Below are positions 1 through 12,205 of a DNA stretch of 64,000 nucleotides, one piece after another. Each line of letters starts with the position of its first letter. Positions within the stretch are counted from its first letter, which is position 1. Position numbers and translations under genes: made by a program. The stretch is from Epiperipatus broadwayi (Eukaryota > Onychophora > Udeonychophora > Euonychophora > Peripatidae): contig JAQFVV010000003.1 in the NCBI GenBank assembly GCA_028023455.1, positions 1,570,001 to 1,634,000 on the forward strand, in the 5' to 3' direction. The notes under the pieces were generated by a model. It was not told the origin of the DNA and did not search any database. It saw nothing but the letters and a program-made list of their open reading frames with translations.

Positions 1-3000
1 GTAGGCATACTGATGACCTAGTGTCAAGTCAATACCTAGACGACTAAGTGCTAAAGAGTGAGAGTAGAATTTTACTATGTAATTTTTCTACAGAATTTTA
101 TTACATAATTTTTAACTTTATCTACAACCAATATATATATATATATATATATATATGTACCATATATTTTAGTAGAATATATATGATTATGTACTATATA
201 TTTTTTCTGTGTTTGGTTGGTTGTTCGTTTGAAAATTTTTTTCTTTTATATAATTAGTTTGTTCTTCTTCTACTGTTCAAAACTTTACTTTTAAATTTTA
301 AATATTAAAATTTAGAAAATATTATAAAAAAATTTTTGTTTGTTGAAAATTCTAATTATTTTTTATTAATTCCTTCAAAAAATATGAAAAAGAAATTTGG
401 TTTCTGTTGTTGTCTTTTGGGGGAAGAAGAAAGAAAAGGATTGCTGTTTTATAAGTAATAAAATTGATAAAAATAATGTATTAAGATGATCCAAAACTTA
501 AATCTTTCAAATAATATATATTTTGATTCGTTTGAAAGAATAATAAGAATTTGGATGTTTTGAAATATTTATTATTCTAATTTGGAAAATTTGATGTGTA
601 TAAGTTTATGATGGATTTGTTTAAAAAAATTAAAAATTATTAAAAATTATTTATATTTTATTTGTTTATTATTAAATTAAAAATAAATTTTTATATTGTT
701 TATTAAAAAATAAATATTGTGAATTGGTTTTCCTGGATATTAAATAAATATTGTGATAGGATAAATTTTTGTAGAGAGTGTAGGATTATATTTATGAAAA
801 ATTTTTTTAAATTCTGTGTCCTGTTTTAAGGTTGTTTCTGTTTGGGAGCAAATTTATCTATTTGTTTAGTACATAATATATATCTTAATTTACTATTCCA
901 TATTTATTTTCTAATTCCTTAAAATATCATTTGGTTAATTTGATTTAATAAATTTTACTTTATTTTTAATTTATATTTATGAATATATTTATTTATTTTT
1001 TATATAGTTGAAGTTAGTTATATTTGTTAGTTTAATTATAAGGTTGATAAATATTTATTCAAAAATAGGGAAAAAAAATATGTTTGGATCTTTTGGTATT
1101 TTGTGGTCTTTCAGATTTATTTCCATGATATTATTTACTTATATTAGTTTTTTTAGAGTAGGATTAGTTGTCTGATTATTGTGCATATTGTTAGAAAATG
1201 TGAAAGTGGTATTTGAATAATCAGAAGAATTGGGGGGTGTTTGTTTATGTGAGTAAATTATATGTTGTTTTAGTATGTTAAAGGTTTATTGTGCTGTATG
1301 ATTATTTTAATTATTATTTTGGGATTGTGTGTTATAGTATGTTTATGATAGTGTTTAAATAAAAGTTAGTATTATTTATTCCTATGTGAGATGAATATAA
1401 GGAATATGTTTGTTCACAGATATAAGTTGAAAATTTTAGTTATTAAATATTTCTTCATTTGTAGATAATTTATCGGTTAGATTGTAAATGATATTAAGTA
1501 TTTGTAATTACTGTTGGTTGTTATTATCTACGGAGGAGTTTACATTTTATTTTATTATGATTACATTATAGAAAATAAAAATATATTATTTATTATATAT
1601 TATAGGTATACAGTATTTATTGAATCTGGAAATATATTTATAGTTAATTAATTTATAATTGTCTCAATATTTTATATTAGTTGAAATAAGGTATATTATG
1701 TTTTAAATACTGTATGTGAGTGTATTGAAGAAGTTATTAATTTTATTATTTTATTTGTTTATTTATGTTTTTATTTAAAATATTGAAATTAATATTTATT
1801 GTTTAAAGTTTGTAAATAAAAGTTGATTTATAATTAAACTTATTGTTGTATGTTATTATAAATAGAAATATAAACTTTGGATAGAGCATACATTGAAGAG
1901 CATACATTATAGAGCATACATTAATTACATATTATTGTCTACATGATATAAGAATTTATTAATATTTTGAGAAAAATTAAGATTTTTGTCTTTGGTAGTA
2001 TATGATTGGTAAGGTACAATAAAATCCATTTACCTTTTCCATCATTGTGGTTTGTAGTTGATTTAGTATAAAATACAAATTAATTATTAAATTGTGAACA
2101 GATTTATTAATAATGATATGATTAAATATATTTACTTAACATTTTTAAATTTTCATTGTAATACAATAAGAGTCTCAATGATATATTAAATTATAAAAAA
2201 AATTATTCATGTTTATTAATTGAAAGTTACCTGGTACATTGTCTTAGAAATATATAGATGATTTAAAATTTATAATCTTATGTAGTTAAATTAGTATTTG
2301 TACATGGTGCATAGGGTGATATAAAAATAAATTGAGGTTTAAAGGTGATAAAATTGATATAATTTGTTTAATATGTTTTATAATAATACTATGATAGGTT
2401 TCGCGTATACTGTGGTCAAATAAATTATAAAAAGTTAGGTTAATTCATTAATTTTGTCTGTAGTAAGTTGCCCCAGATGTTGATTGTGGTCTTTTGTGAT
2501 AAAATAAATAGTATGATATGTTTTGGATACAGCTCTTAATAGTGATAAGGTGAATGAGAGTTGATCAGTGACAAGGTTGTAATTCCTAGTGATTAGTTAC
2601 TAAGTTGAGATTACACAATTTACGGTTACAATTTATAGTGGAAAAGTAGATGATGATGGGTAGTTGGAGGGGTGATGGAAGGTTGGTTACCACTTTGTGG
2701 ATAGGTGGGGGATTGGTTGGTGTTGAGTTTTGGTTACAATATATATATATATATATACGCAACAATAATAAAAATAAACCCAGTTCAGTTTCATTCCCTT
2801 TTGTTATTTGTCAAAGGATAGGATAACTGCACATAACCATTATCTTATGATAGAACAATAGAATGCAAGATAAAATGGATGATTTGTTCAAAAACCTCAT
2901 TTTAGTTGTATAATTTTCACAGCACAAAAAGTTGAAATAAATCACAATTAATGCTTAAAATAGATAAAGTTGATAAATTTTCTAGTGATTTAATGAAAAA

Positions 3001-3046
3001 ACTGAATTATTTTTTAAGTTGATAAGTAAAAATAATAGACTGCACT
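1..3046 (+). mobile_element. Left LTR copy of a decayed Ty3/gypsy element, split by an insertion
   Basis: Bases about 8-133 and 2758-3046 match, in order and orientation, the sequence at about 16925-17373. Shared stretches include GTGTCAAGTCAATACCTAGA near the start and GAATGCAAGATAAAATGGAT near 2861. The two copies bracket gag and pol remnants read on the same strand, as expected of LTRs. The copies differ by many substitutions and small indels, so the element is old. The left copy is interrupted within a (TA)n tract by 2.6 kb of unrelated DNA. The outer boundary may lie before base 1. The inner end falls near 3046, where similarity to the right copy stops (after GACTGCACT). No clear primer-binding site follows. 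It could instead be a dispersed repeat that happens to flank the element, but the symmetry argues for LTRs. Confidence 0.6.
134..2746. other. Cytosine-poor 2.6-kb insertion inside the LTR
   Basis: This block separates the two halves of the left LTR and is bounded at each end by (TA)n tracts (about 130-156 and 2741-2757). Its + strand is rich in T, A and G but strikingly poor in C. In several 60-base lines between 1141 and 1380 I count 10-18 G against 0-2 C. No long open frame, terminal repeat or known domain is visible. The bias is unlike the flanking LTR. Possible explanations are a mitochondrial-derived fragment, one-strand cytosine deamination of a retroelement intermediate, or an element with naturally skewed composition. 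None is proven. Confidence 0.55.
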
Positions 3047-3084
3047 ATTATTCAAATGAGAATAAAGAAAATAATATACTGCCA

Positions 3085-3128
<44 letters not shown>

Positions 3129-4019
3129 TTAGATGATGAAGTAAATTTTTTTTATATATAATTCTCTAAATACCAAATAACAAATTGAAAAAAATTAAAT
3201 TTATTATAAAGTACTAAGCAATGTATTTTGGTTAAATAAAGTCACAATAAGATCAAAGTGCTACCATCCCAGCCATAAAATGTGATGAATATGATTTACT
3301 TGAATAGATAATGCATGAAGAAGCACCAAATTTTATTTAAAATGTCTGAGTGAATTCAGGAGAGCAACTGCAGAAATAGAAACAACATTGTTTGAAGTGC
3401 ATTGCTGGAAAATTTGTGTGAGCGATGGAGGATTTATTGGACTAGAATGATGAAAATAAAAATAGAATGTATCCATGAGAGACATTAATGATAAATCCAA
3501 GGACTTTGATCAGGGTGATTTTAAAAGAAATTGATTTATCATGTATTATATATATATTTTTGTATGCATTTGTAAAATTATATTTTTATTTGATCATCAT
3601 ACTTGGAAATTTCAAGGCACTTACATTTGGAATAGTGCATTATATTGAAAAATAATATAGTACAGAGGAAAGGTATTAAGTTAGATAAGACTTTTTTATA
3701 TGTAAATAAAATTTAGGTTAATTTCCTCCATAGTGACTTGACATTTAGACACCATCATGAATAATGGGATAAGATAAGAATTTTCTGATACTATTCCATA
3801 TTAAGTACACACACTATTAAAGGACAAAGTTTGTATTTGTTTATTTAATTAATGATAGTTAATTTTAGTTTATTCGATAAGAATGACTAATTTTTTTATA
3901 TGAATTTTCCTTTTCTCTCAACCATACAAAGATAGGGAGTCCCAAAAGATATGAAACATATTGGAATCTGATGATCAGGTTTATATATATATATATATAT
4001 ATGAACATTGGTATTTTTT
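3047..4019. other. AT-rich leader or unassigned DNA with a (TA)n tract
   Basis: Holds a (TA)20-type microsatellite at about 3087-3127 and a shorter one at about 3981-4001. Otherwise I see no coding potential, terminal repeats or RNA gene. By position it would be the leader between the left LTR and gag, but much of it may be unrelated inserted sequence. Confidence 0.5.
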
Positions 4020-4060
4020 TCTTTCTGATGAAAACCAGTCCTCTGGTTGAAATATAATAT
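4020..4060 (+). ncRNA. Hammerhead-like hairpin, PLE type, degenerate
   Basis: CTGATGA at 4025-4031 and GAAA at 4049-4052 flank a 6-bp hairpin (AACCAG/CTGGTT around TCCT), the order of a hammerhead catalytic core: C-U-G-A-U-G-A, helix II, G-A-A-A. One extra A lies between the first core box and helix II. I cannot find a convincing helix I or a UH cleavage site after helix III, so activity is doubtful. Penelope-like elements are known to carry hammerhead motifs in their terminal repeats, so this may be a PLE scar. Confidence 0.3.
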
Positions 4061-4558
4061 TATTTATTGGATTTATAAGTCTTTTATATATATTGTAACG
4101 ATATATAAATATGTCGTTACATTTATTTAAAATAAAAACTTAAAAGTTCGCAAATAAAAAGAAAAAACTAAACGCTAAAATTAAAATGTTTGTTAAACAT
4201 ATATATATTCGCACAGATGCTAAACTTTAAAAATATTGTTTTCATAAATAAAAAAATAAAAAAGTATTTGAAAGTATTTTTTTTAATAAAAAAATACCAG
4301 ATTGAAATATAAAAATATTTTAATAAAAAAATAACGTAAGTTAAAGTAAAAACAGGTATTAATTAATTCCTGTAATCTGTAAATGGAAATGATTGTTTAT
4401 TAATTATCTAAAAGCTGTGTAATTAAAAAGTCAGATGAAAAGTTAGATAAGAGAAGAAAGAAATTTTAGCTTGACCAATGGAAGCACTAAGCCTTGGCTC
4501 GGACCCTAACGAAAGTGATAGACTAGTGACGTTTTGTTCATTGAACCCATGTGGATAA

Positions 4559-4567
4559 TATAAAAAG
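4559..4567 (+). promoter_or_regulatory. Probable LTR TATA box
   Basis: TATAAAAAG in a relatively GC-rich part of the LTR. The other two copies keep a TATAAAAAG at the equivalent place on the minus strand (for example 41261-41269), which supports a U3 promoter and fixes the reading direction of the LTR. Confidence 0.5.
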
Positions 4568-5531
4568 GGAAATACAGTTTTTTCGGACAGTTCCAGCGTT
4601 GTGTGTTTGAGAGATGTGGTATGACGCACATACCACACTCTCTATAAAAAAAAATGAAAAGACTGTGATACCTTGAACCAGCTATTGCCATCTCCAGAAC
4701 ATTACCTTCCAACGGAGGCGTCGCAGGAATTGAAAGCAGAGGCCTGGACTCTTAAAATCAATTAAGAACTTTCGTCAAGTTTTACAAATTGATAAACAAT
4801 CCAACTGAAATGTTAAAACGGACTCTTATCTGACTTTTGTGAGTTTTTAAATCAAATTAATAATGTTTAATTTTATATGTTTCCTGATTGATAAACATCA
4901 TTTCCATTTTTTTTTTCTTATTGTAAAGATGATTTAAATGTATGAAATTTAAGTTGTTTATAGACACTTGCATGGATTCGTTTGCGGTTAATTATATTTT
5001 GGTTTTCATATTAGATCAAAATATATAGACATTCGATAAATAATGATACCTTACGGTGAGTATCTAAAATGTATTTATTCGGATGTCTTTTAAGTTATTG
5101 GTGACAACGCAAGTATCTTATGGTGAATACTATTGGGTTACTTATAAGTTTCCCTCTGCGATTGTCGGTATCAATAATTTTGTATTTTGATCGTTTATGT
5201 TTATTTTGAAATGTTTTTGACCGTGGAATCTATGTAATCGATCTATACCCAACATTTTTAAACAAATCTGTGTGAACGTATTTAAATGTTAAAATTAAGT
5301 CGGGCGTGAATGGCTATATAGTTTTGTAAAGTTGTATTAAGGGAGGGTAATCTTAGGTTATTCATTTCGTAGTTGAATTGGTTCAATGGATTGGATATAT
5401 TTGTGTAATTAGTAGATGTAGTATGAGGTCCACTATGGGCAGGATTATAGATATACGCCACACACCCTCTGTTTGCCTATGGATGGGTTTGTAAGTCGGC
5501 AGAAGACCGCAGTCCATTCCTATGGAGTTTT

Positions 5532-5795
5532 TTGTTTATTGATCTACTTGCCAACAGATGTCACATTCCTGTTGGTGGAGAGTCAATCTCTTCTCTATTT
5601 CTACTTATTGTTCAGATGTACATTCCTGACAATATAGTATTTTGTGTTGTCGTATCATGCTACATTGAATACATGAATGTATCAGATGGATTGGCGCCAG
5701 TTGATTGCGAAATTTGTTGCCTAAGGTTAAATCAGGGAAGAATATTTTCCTTTCAAATGCAGACCTATGTAGTCCATTCATACTCGACCCTCTAA
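5532..5795 (+). CDS. 87-codon open frame conserved in three LTR copies; coding status doubtful
   Basis: The same 87-residue frame is intact in all three LTR copies (also 37292-37555 and 39987-40250, minus strand). The copies at 5.5 and 40.0 kb give the same translation, while the one at 37.3 kb differs at two residues. The protein would be hydrophobic at residues 20-45 with several cysteines (CEICCLRL near the C end) and matches no family I know. The frame opens at TTG; the first ATG is around codon 29, which weakens the coding claim. Few substitutions separate the copies, so an intact frame may reflect youth rather than selection. Confidence 0.2.
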   Translation: MFIDLLANRCHIPVGGESISSLFLLIVQMYIPDNIVFCVVVSCYIEYMNVSDGLAPVDCEICCLRLNQGRIFSFQMQTYVVHSYSTL

Positions 5796-6178
5796 ATAAA
5801 TAGTAAACTCATTATTTGCAATCTACTTAAATTTAGAATTAAAGATCAATATAAAATTATAAACGTTAAATTTATTCCTCAAAATTTAAATATTATTTTA
5901 TATGTGCGTAAATAAATATTTTTATGTGTTAATTTCTGGCAGTGGCTTTTATTCTTTTATATTTAAGATATAAAATTTATATTTTATTATCTCTGCTACT
6001 CGCTGAGCTAGTGACTTGGGCTAACGGTCGGAATATTTAAATAAAGTGGAATCTTAACAGCGCGTATCTGCCTACTTTATAAATTTTTCTAGGTTTAAAT
6101 GCCTAGATGGCGCCCTGGTAGTTGCAGATATTGTTTTTGCAGTTAGATTCGATCTACACTTACATTTCGATCGTTATA

Positions 6179-8342
6179 ATAATATATATATATTGTGCCA
6201 GACTTCAAAACATCCTTGCATAAGATCGCTGTAGCCAAAGAATTGGTACAGCAGATTTGTTGCATAAATAATGGGAATTGGTCTATGCTATATTCCTGTC
6301 CATGCATATACACTACAAACACATATAATATTACTTTAAATACTTTTGTCTACACTACAGACTTATATGGTGGATATAATCATTTATTAATTTGTAATTT
6401 ATGTTATTTATACCTGTACAAAAAAAAGGGAATGAACATTGGTTTATGTTTGGAACATTTTTATTATTATTTATATTATATTCTTATTTGTAAATGTTCC
6501 AATGCACATACATAAATATTTGTATATATATATATTTTACTTTAAAAAAATTATTTTTGAAAAGATAATGTAAAGTTTTTTTTTTTTTGAAAGAGTGTAA
6601 ATTTTTTTTTATCCATTATAGTAATGGATTTATAAATAATTAATCACTGTCATTATACTTATATGTTCGTATTAAGAAAAATTTATTTTAATTTGTTTTG
6701 TATGGATAAAATCGAAATAAGTCGTTTTATCTAAAGAATGTACATATAATGGAGGTCTAATTACTCCAAGATGGAAACCTGTGAATTTTCTGAAAAAAGA
6801 TTGAAAAAAAAAAGAGAGTTTAAAACAAAAGTTTTGAAAGGAACGTACATAAGATAAAATTAGTGATTTTCTAGATGATGCAATATTTCATAGGGGATTT
6901 ATGAAATTGTGGCTGATAGGCTGACTATAAAAGCTACTTACCAGGTGCTCATTATTGATTTGTTCATTCATTTTGTTCAGTCCCAGTTATGCTTTGTTTT
7001 GGTTTGGTAGTTATATTCTATTGAAAATTCATTATTGGTTTTTATTCCTATTGTTAGCGATGGAAAGTAGAGAGTCAACATGATTATTAAAAATCATTCA
7101 TTCATGGAAATACTTCAATTCTAAAAAAAGGAATGAAGCAAAAGTTTTGGTTATTTCTCCATTAACCCAAAGACTCATCTTATAATTTAAAAGAGAAGCA
7201 ATTCTGGAATTCTGAAACTGTAATTATTTAGTTTGCAATAATAAGCTTGCAGCTGAAATGAACATATAAAATCATTTCCTTATGATAAAGTCTACTGTAA
7301 AAACCAACTAGATTGAAAAGTTATATTAAAGTATCCTGGAAAAGAATGTGACAGAGATAGTACAAATGTTTTGTTTGGTTGTCCAAATGAAGATGGAGTA
7401 GACTTTCCACAGCAGTACCCTTGCCCATTCATATCCTCGTCACCAAAATGTGAGTATGAGAAATTCAACTAACCTGTTTGAAGAATTGGACAATGCATGT
7501 GTTGAGGCAAATGAGGCTTTGTAGCCCTGTGTAGTGGTTTTACAGTCTAGCTAGAAGTTGAACTTGGAAGGAATTAAGAAGCCAGGCTGAGGGTATATTT
7601 ATATTTAAATGTATTAGTAACTGTGTGTGGTGTATTATATATTTCATTATTTGTTAGAATATGATTATTATGAATCATTTTCTTTTATTAATTGTTTTTG
7701 ATATGTAACATTTTGGAGGTTTACTCCCTGTGTCTAACATCGATCCACTATGTATAAGATCCCTTTATTTATTTTTTTTTACTTTTTTCAAATCATGGAT
7801 GCAACACCTCATGTTGAATGTCTTAGTGCCTATGAAATTTAGCATTATCACTATACATCCAGAACAAGGGTGACTTAGATGATGTTTATAACTCTGAGCT
7901 AGAGAATACCTATGTGTATTTAATATTAAAAAATAATTTGAAAGAAAATATAAATGTTAGACTGATTTGTAAACTTAAAAATCAATTTTTTTTATTATTA
8001 TTAATTATACATTTATTCATAAAATGGGGAAGAATATAGACCAACCCATTATGCAACTATCTTTTATATTTTATATGCTATGCAACTATCTTTTATATTT
8101 TATATGATTTGACCTAACTAAAGTTATTTTATTTATAGATTAACCAAACTTTTCTTTTAAGAAATTAAGTTTCTTGTTAATAGATGAATATTTATTGTAT
8201 CAATCTGCTTAAAAGAAATCAATAAATAAATTTATAATACAAGCTTATATAGGGAATAGTAAAATAAATAATATTATTCAGTATCTTTAAACTGTTTCCA
8301 ATATGATTCATTTATGTTTCAAATTTCTTTGTAATTCATAAA
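6179..8342. other. Unassigned AT-rich region
   Basis: Follows the solo LTR. A TATAAAAG sits near 6927 in a somewhat more complex stretch (about 6890-7600) whose translation around 7060-7550 reads for dozens of residues with few stops but shows no motif I can name. A 29-bp direct duplication lies at 8051-8108. No confident gene, RNA or element boundary. Confidence 0.4.
8051..8108. repeat. 29-bp tandem duplication
   Basis: The unit beginning ATGCAACTATCTTTTATATT occurs twice head to tail (8051-8079 and 8080-8108) with essentially no change, indicating a recent local duplication. Confidence 0.85.
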
Positions 8343-8462
8343 TACTATAACTATGTAATCGATATACTTACCCAAATAACCTGAGATGAGGAAAAATATA
8401 ATTCCTATAGCTATCTAGTTGATATACTTACCCAAATAACCTGAGATGAGAAAAAATATAAT
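8343..8462. repeat. 60-bp tandem duplication
   Basis: Two head-to-tail copies of a 60-base unit containing GATATACTTACCCAAATAAC. The 3' part is nearly identical between copies while the 5' part has drifted. Confidence 0.85.
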
Positions 8463-10107
8463 GAGCTAAGTGGGATAAACTTATCAGGGGGTTAAATTGT
8501 TATCATACTTAGCATCCAAGCTTTTCTTTATCTAGTCCATTAATTATAGTGGTCAAAAACTTATCTGCATATTCTCCTTGGAGAGAGAAGAAAAGTGAGT
8601 GAGGAGATATTCTTTGCTGGAGGTGGCATGTAAAGACAGTATAATAGTACAGTACTTTCAAAGGTATGCAAATAAAGGAAAGATACCAACAGTAAAATAT
8701 ATAATTAGATGGGAGTGGGTTTAATTTAACAAGGGAGGGTTTTGATTGACTAGTTAAAGTTAAATCCCCCTTCTTTAATAATTCTTCAGGACATATTACT
8801 GAGAATTATTATCGATCTTTCAACTTTAGTATATACATCACTTCATGCTCGGTGTGTATGTAGGTCATTTATTTATAAGATTGAAGTAGAAAGAAATTTA
8901 GACCAGTATAATATATATATATATATTTACATATTGTGATAAATTAGCTAGTCGGATTCACGATCGTTATAATAATGAATCAATGGGTTTTTTTGTTAAA
9001 TTTACCTGTTTTGTAAATACTTTTCATCCTGTCATTTATATCTACCATGGTAAGGGTTTGAACAATAAACACATTTAGTTGTTCATATGGTAGAGATACA
9101 TACTTGGCACACACATGTATATACATATTATTATTTTATTTAATTTATTATCATGTTAAAAGAGTTTGAATTTTATCTATTATCAACTAAATGTTGTCAG
9201 TTTAATTTAAATTAAAATTAGTCTCTAGTTTATCAAATCATTCATGCACCCATCCATCAATTTATTTAACTATATACATGCACATACATATGTATTATTA
9301 TTATATGTAACACAGCAATAAGGTTGAATGCATTTTAAGTCAATGGAAACCTATATAGAGGTGTGATAATTGCTATATAAAATAAATCCACCCCTGAAGA
9401 GCTCAAAGCAACATTCTCCCTAAGTTTGAATACTGAGGTAAAATGGAATCCGAAAGAGGGGTGAGGTATGGATGAACTAGCCTAACTTGTGTCTGCAGTT
9501 AATGTTGAAACATAGAGCTAGCCCATTGGAGGTAGATACAATCACTGATTAGGTACTCCATTGCAGCAGTTACAGCATCCTATCTGAAGACCCTAGGTCT
9601 GTTCATAGTAAGATGCATTCCACCTCTTCTGGTGGAAAATCCAGACTATTACATTTTGACACCCAGATTTGAGAGAAAAACAAATTCAAAAATTTTTTTT
9701 TGCTTTTAGCAGTTCAATAGTTGGACCTCCATAGAAACTTTCCATGTAGATAATCTTGATGGATTTATATGACTAGCAGCAGATTGACACACCCAACCAC
9801 AAAAGTATTCCATCTTATCAGACATTGTATACAAATAAACTGATAGATTTGAAATGATATAGAGAGACCACAAATAAATGACTAATTAATAAAAATAAGT
9901 TAAAATAGATGAGGTAGGCAGAGAAAACATAGGCTAAAAAAAGTACCCATTAAAAACAGCATATACACTAACAAAAGTATAAAATACAGGGGGGGGGATT
10001 AAATAAACACTCAATGGAAAGGAGTAGCAGAAGATCCTATGACACATATATATTTGAATTTACAAAAAAAAAAGAACTCTACACTTAATTATTAAAGAAA
10101 AGGTTTA
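8463..10107. other. Unassigned region upstream of gag
   Basis: Contains a (TA)n tract near 8909-8926 and a somewhat GC-richer, low-stop stretch at about 9400-9660. I recognise no domain. Base composition from 9400 onward resembles the gag that follows, so it may be the true leader of the gypsy element. Confidence 0.35.
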
Positions 10108-11964
10108 ATGATACTTAGAAGTGGAAGGCAGTTATTAAGTAAGAATGTGAAATGGGTTGAAGAACCACAGAATGCTAGTGATAATGAAATAGAAGATGAT
10201 ACTAGTAATATTGGGGAAGATTATTTACAGATCCAATTACCTAGGAGGTTTGTGTACAAAGTTGATCACCCTTCAAAGGCACAAATCACAGATCAGGTGT
10301 TACCTCAAGTTCAAGCAGCACTTGATGAAGAAATGACTCAAGTGTCTGAAATCAAAGTAACAAAAGCTGCAAAAAATAAGGTGACCTTGGAAATGATGAT
10401 GGAGATGGATCATAAAATGGACCAAACAGGAACAGTATGAATAGTATTAAAGAAATGAATAATATGAAAAGAGTGATGAAAAATGAAATGAATAATAAAA
10501 GGAAAGATGAAAGAAGAAATGTATAATATGAAAGGAGAAATGAAGGAAGAAATGAGCAATAGGGTGGTAAATCTGAAGAAAATCTGAAGAAAAGCCTAAA
10601 AGAAAACATAGATGTTGTTAAAGCAGACATAAAAACAAAAGTGAAGGATATAGAAACTAGGCTGTCTGACTACATGGAGCAGCTGTCAATAAACTTGAAT
10701 AGTGTATAAAAGTACAAATTGGAGACGAAGCTTGCACTTGGAAACCTGAGAAATGAGATGGAAGAGAAAGACTGGAAATGCCAACAACAATTTTAAGAGT
10801 TTAAGTCTAGAGTCATTGGGTAATTAAATGTCAAATGTGATAAGCACACAGGAGTCAGGGGATCTTCAGAGATATGTGTGGAACAGGAAAAGCTGCAAGC
10901 CAATGTCTGGAGAAAATTTCATGATGAGCACTCAAGGGTGGACCAACTCTCTGCAACACAGCAACACAGAGCATTGAGGCAGTCACATGATAAGACAAGA
11001 GAGCCTCAACAGAGAGTGACATGATCATAGACAAGGCCACTCTTGAGAAACTGGTGGATAATGCAACCAATCGGATTGATAGGATAGATGAAGCCATCAA
11101 TCAGAGGTTTCCATGATCGAGTTTCAACTGTGCCAGGGGATACTAACAATTGAAATGTGACAAACCAAAATCAACTTGAGGACCCAGAATAAAGATTGGA
11201 ATTGTAGGGAAAATCACCTGGAGGCTGCCCTTAAAGACCTACTTTCCTGGGTCACATATTACCAGAAACATTATCCATTTACCTTTAATTTAGAAGGATT
11301 AGTCCCAAATACTTATCAGACCAACCCTGAGATCTATATACTGACCCCACTAATAAATACCCCAGAGATGGATGAGATGAAAGAGATGCATTTATGTGGT
11401 GGGAGTCATTATTACAATCCCCATCCGAGTCATTATTACAATCCCCATCCGAGTCATTATTACAAGCCCCATCCACCTTCAATGACTATCAAACATTATT
11501 AATCAAGAAGTTTTGAAATAAGAGGCCCTGCTATACCAGCTATTCCAAGAGAAGTACAGGTCAACATCATGAGAAACTTTAATGAAGTTTTTTCATCACC
11601 AAGCCACAAAATTAAGAACATTTAACACATACCACCTAAGCAAGAGCGAGTCATGAAAAGAAATTTGCCACTTAAAATACAGCAATCATTATTATGTACC
11701 AGTGCTAGAAGCATTGTGCAGGTGGCTGAATTTTGGAATAACATTGATATGAATAAACCAATCTGTCAACTGATACAACTGAAAGAAGAAAAGGCACCCA
11801 TCAACACCCTATACTATATAAAAAAAATAACAATGATACCAGCCATTGGAAGGACAAATCACTGCAACCCATATATCTGGTCACCCAAAAGAAATCAGGC
11901 TAATATTAGCAAAACAGGTGTAATCCCCGCTAATAGTCCAGTGAAGTTCCCAAAAGTTCAGTAA
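10108..11964 (+). pseudogene. gag: Decayed Ty3/gypsy gag
   Basis: Opens with ATG and MILRSGRQ, like the MITRSK start of the better recognised gag on the minus strand at 35297, followed by an acidic and then lysine/glutamate-rich stretch (10108-10440). Frames continue with shifts through 11176-11502 and 11653-11964. The last includes R-S-I-V-Q-V-A-E, matching R-S-I-E-Q-V-A-E in the 34-kb gag and marking the C-terminal capsid region. Stop codons and frameshifts (near 10440, 10800, 11502 and 11640) make it non-functional. A three-fold 24-bp repeat sits inside. Gag would form the particle in which reverse transcription occurs. The assignment rests on position, the paralogue in this window and the pol remnant downstream. 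Confidence 0.65.
11403..11474 (+). repeat. Three tandem 24-bp units (in-frame SHYYNPHP repeat)
   Basis: Three consecutive 24-base units starting GAGTCATTATTACAATCCCC, the third with one change, in frame within the gag remnant and encoding S-H-Y-Y-N-P-H-P three times. The multiple-of-three length suggests expansion while the frame was still translated. Confidence 0.85.
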
Positions 11965-12205
11965 TTACACACCCAAAGACCAACAGAAACCAAACTAGAA
12001 AAGTACATGAGGCTATGTTCTCCATCTCAAGAAACCAAAATAACATAGAGGAAGATAAACAAAATCCCAGATTGAGAAATCCCTAATATGATGTGCTCTT
12101 GAGATGATAATGTACCTAATTTCACTTTGTAAAGCTGCCCCATAATAGAGGTTTTGTTTAACCCCACTGAATTTTGCTATTTTTGTTCTTTTTCTTTGTC
12201 TCACA

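Larger units (their letters stand above)
4094..6178 (+). mobile_element. Solo LTR (2.1 kb) of the same family as the 36.9-41.7 kb element
   Basis: Starts TGTAACGATATATAAATATG and ends CATTTCGATCGTTATA, matching in reverse complement the LTRs at 36909-39039 and 39604-41728 over almost the full length. The short inverted termini TGTAAC/GTTACA are typical of retroviral-type LTRs (here the last C has become T). A TATA box (TATAAAAAG, 4559-4567) lies 465 bp in. The 4440-4760 section is clearly more diverged from the other copies than the rest, suggesting a subfamily. CpG is frequent here although rare around it. With no internal region or partner LTR nearby, it is a solo LTR, normally left by LTR-LTR recombination. 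It splits the leader of the surrounding gypsy remnant. Confidence 0.85.

Noticed and set aside
134-2746. Calling the C-poor block mitochondrial DNA outright
   Set aside because: The skew is suggestive, but I could not identify any mitochondrial protein or rRNA in it.
6195-6515. 106-codon frame after the solo LTR as a gene
   Set aside because: Low-complexity tyrosine/leucine-rich translation of AT-rich DNA, no motif, no other copy in the window.
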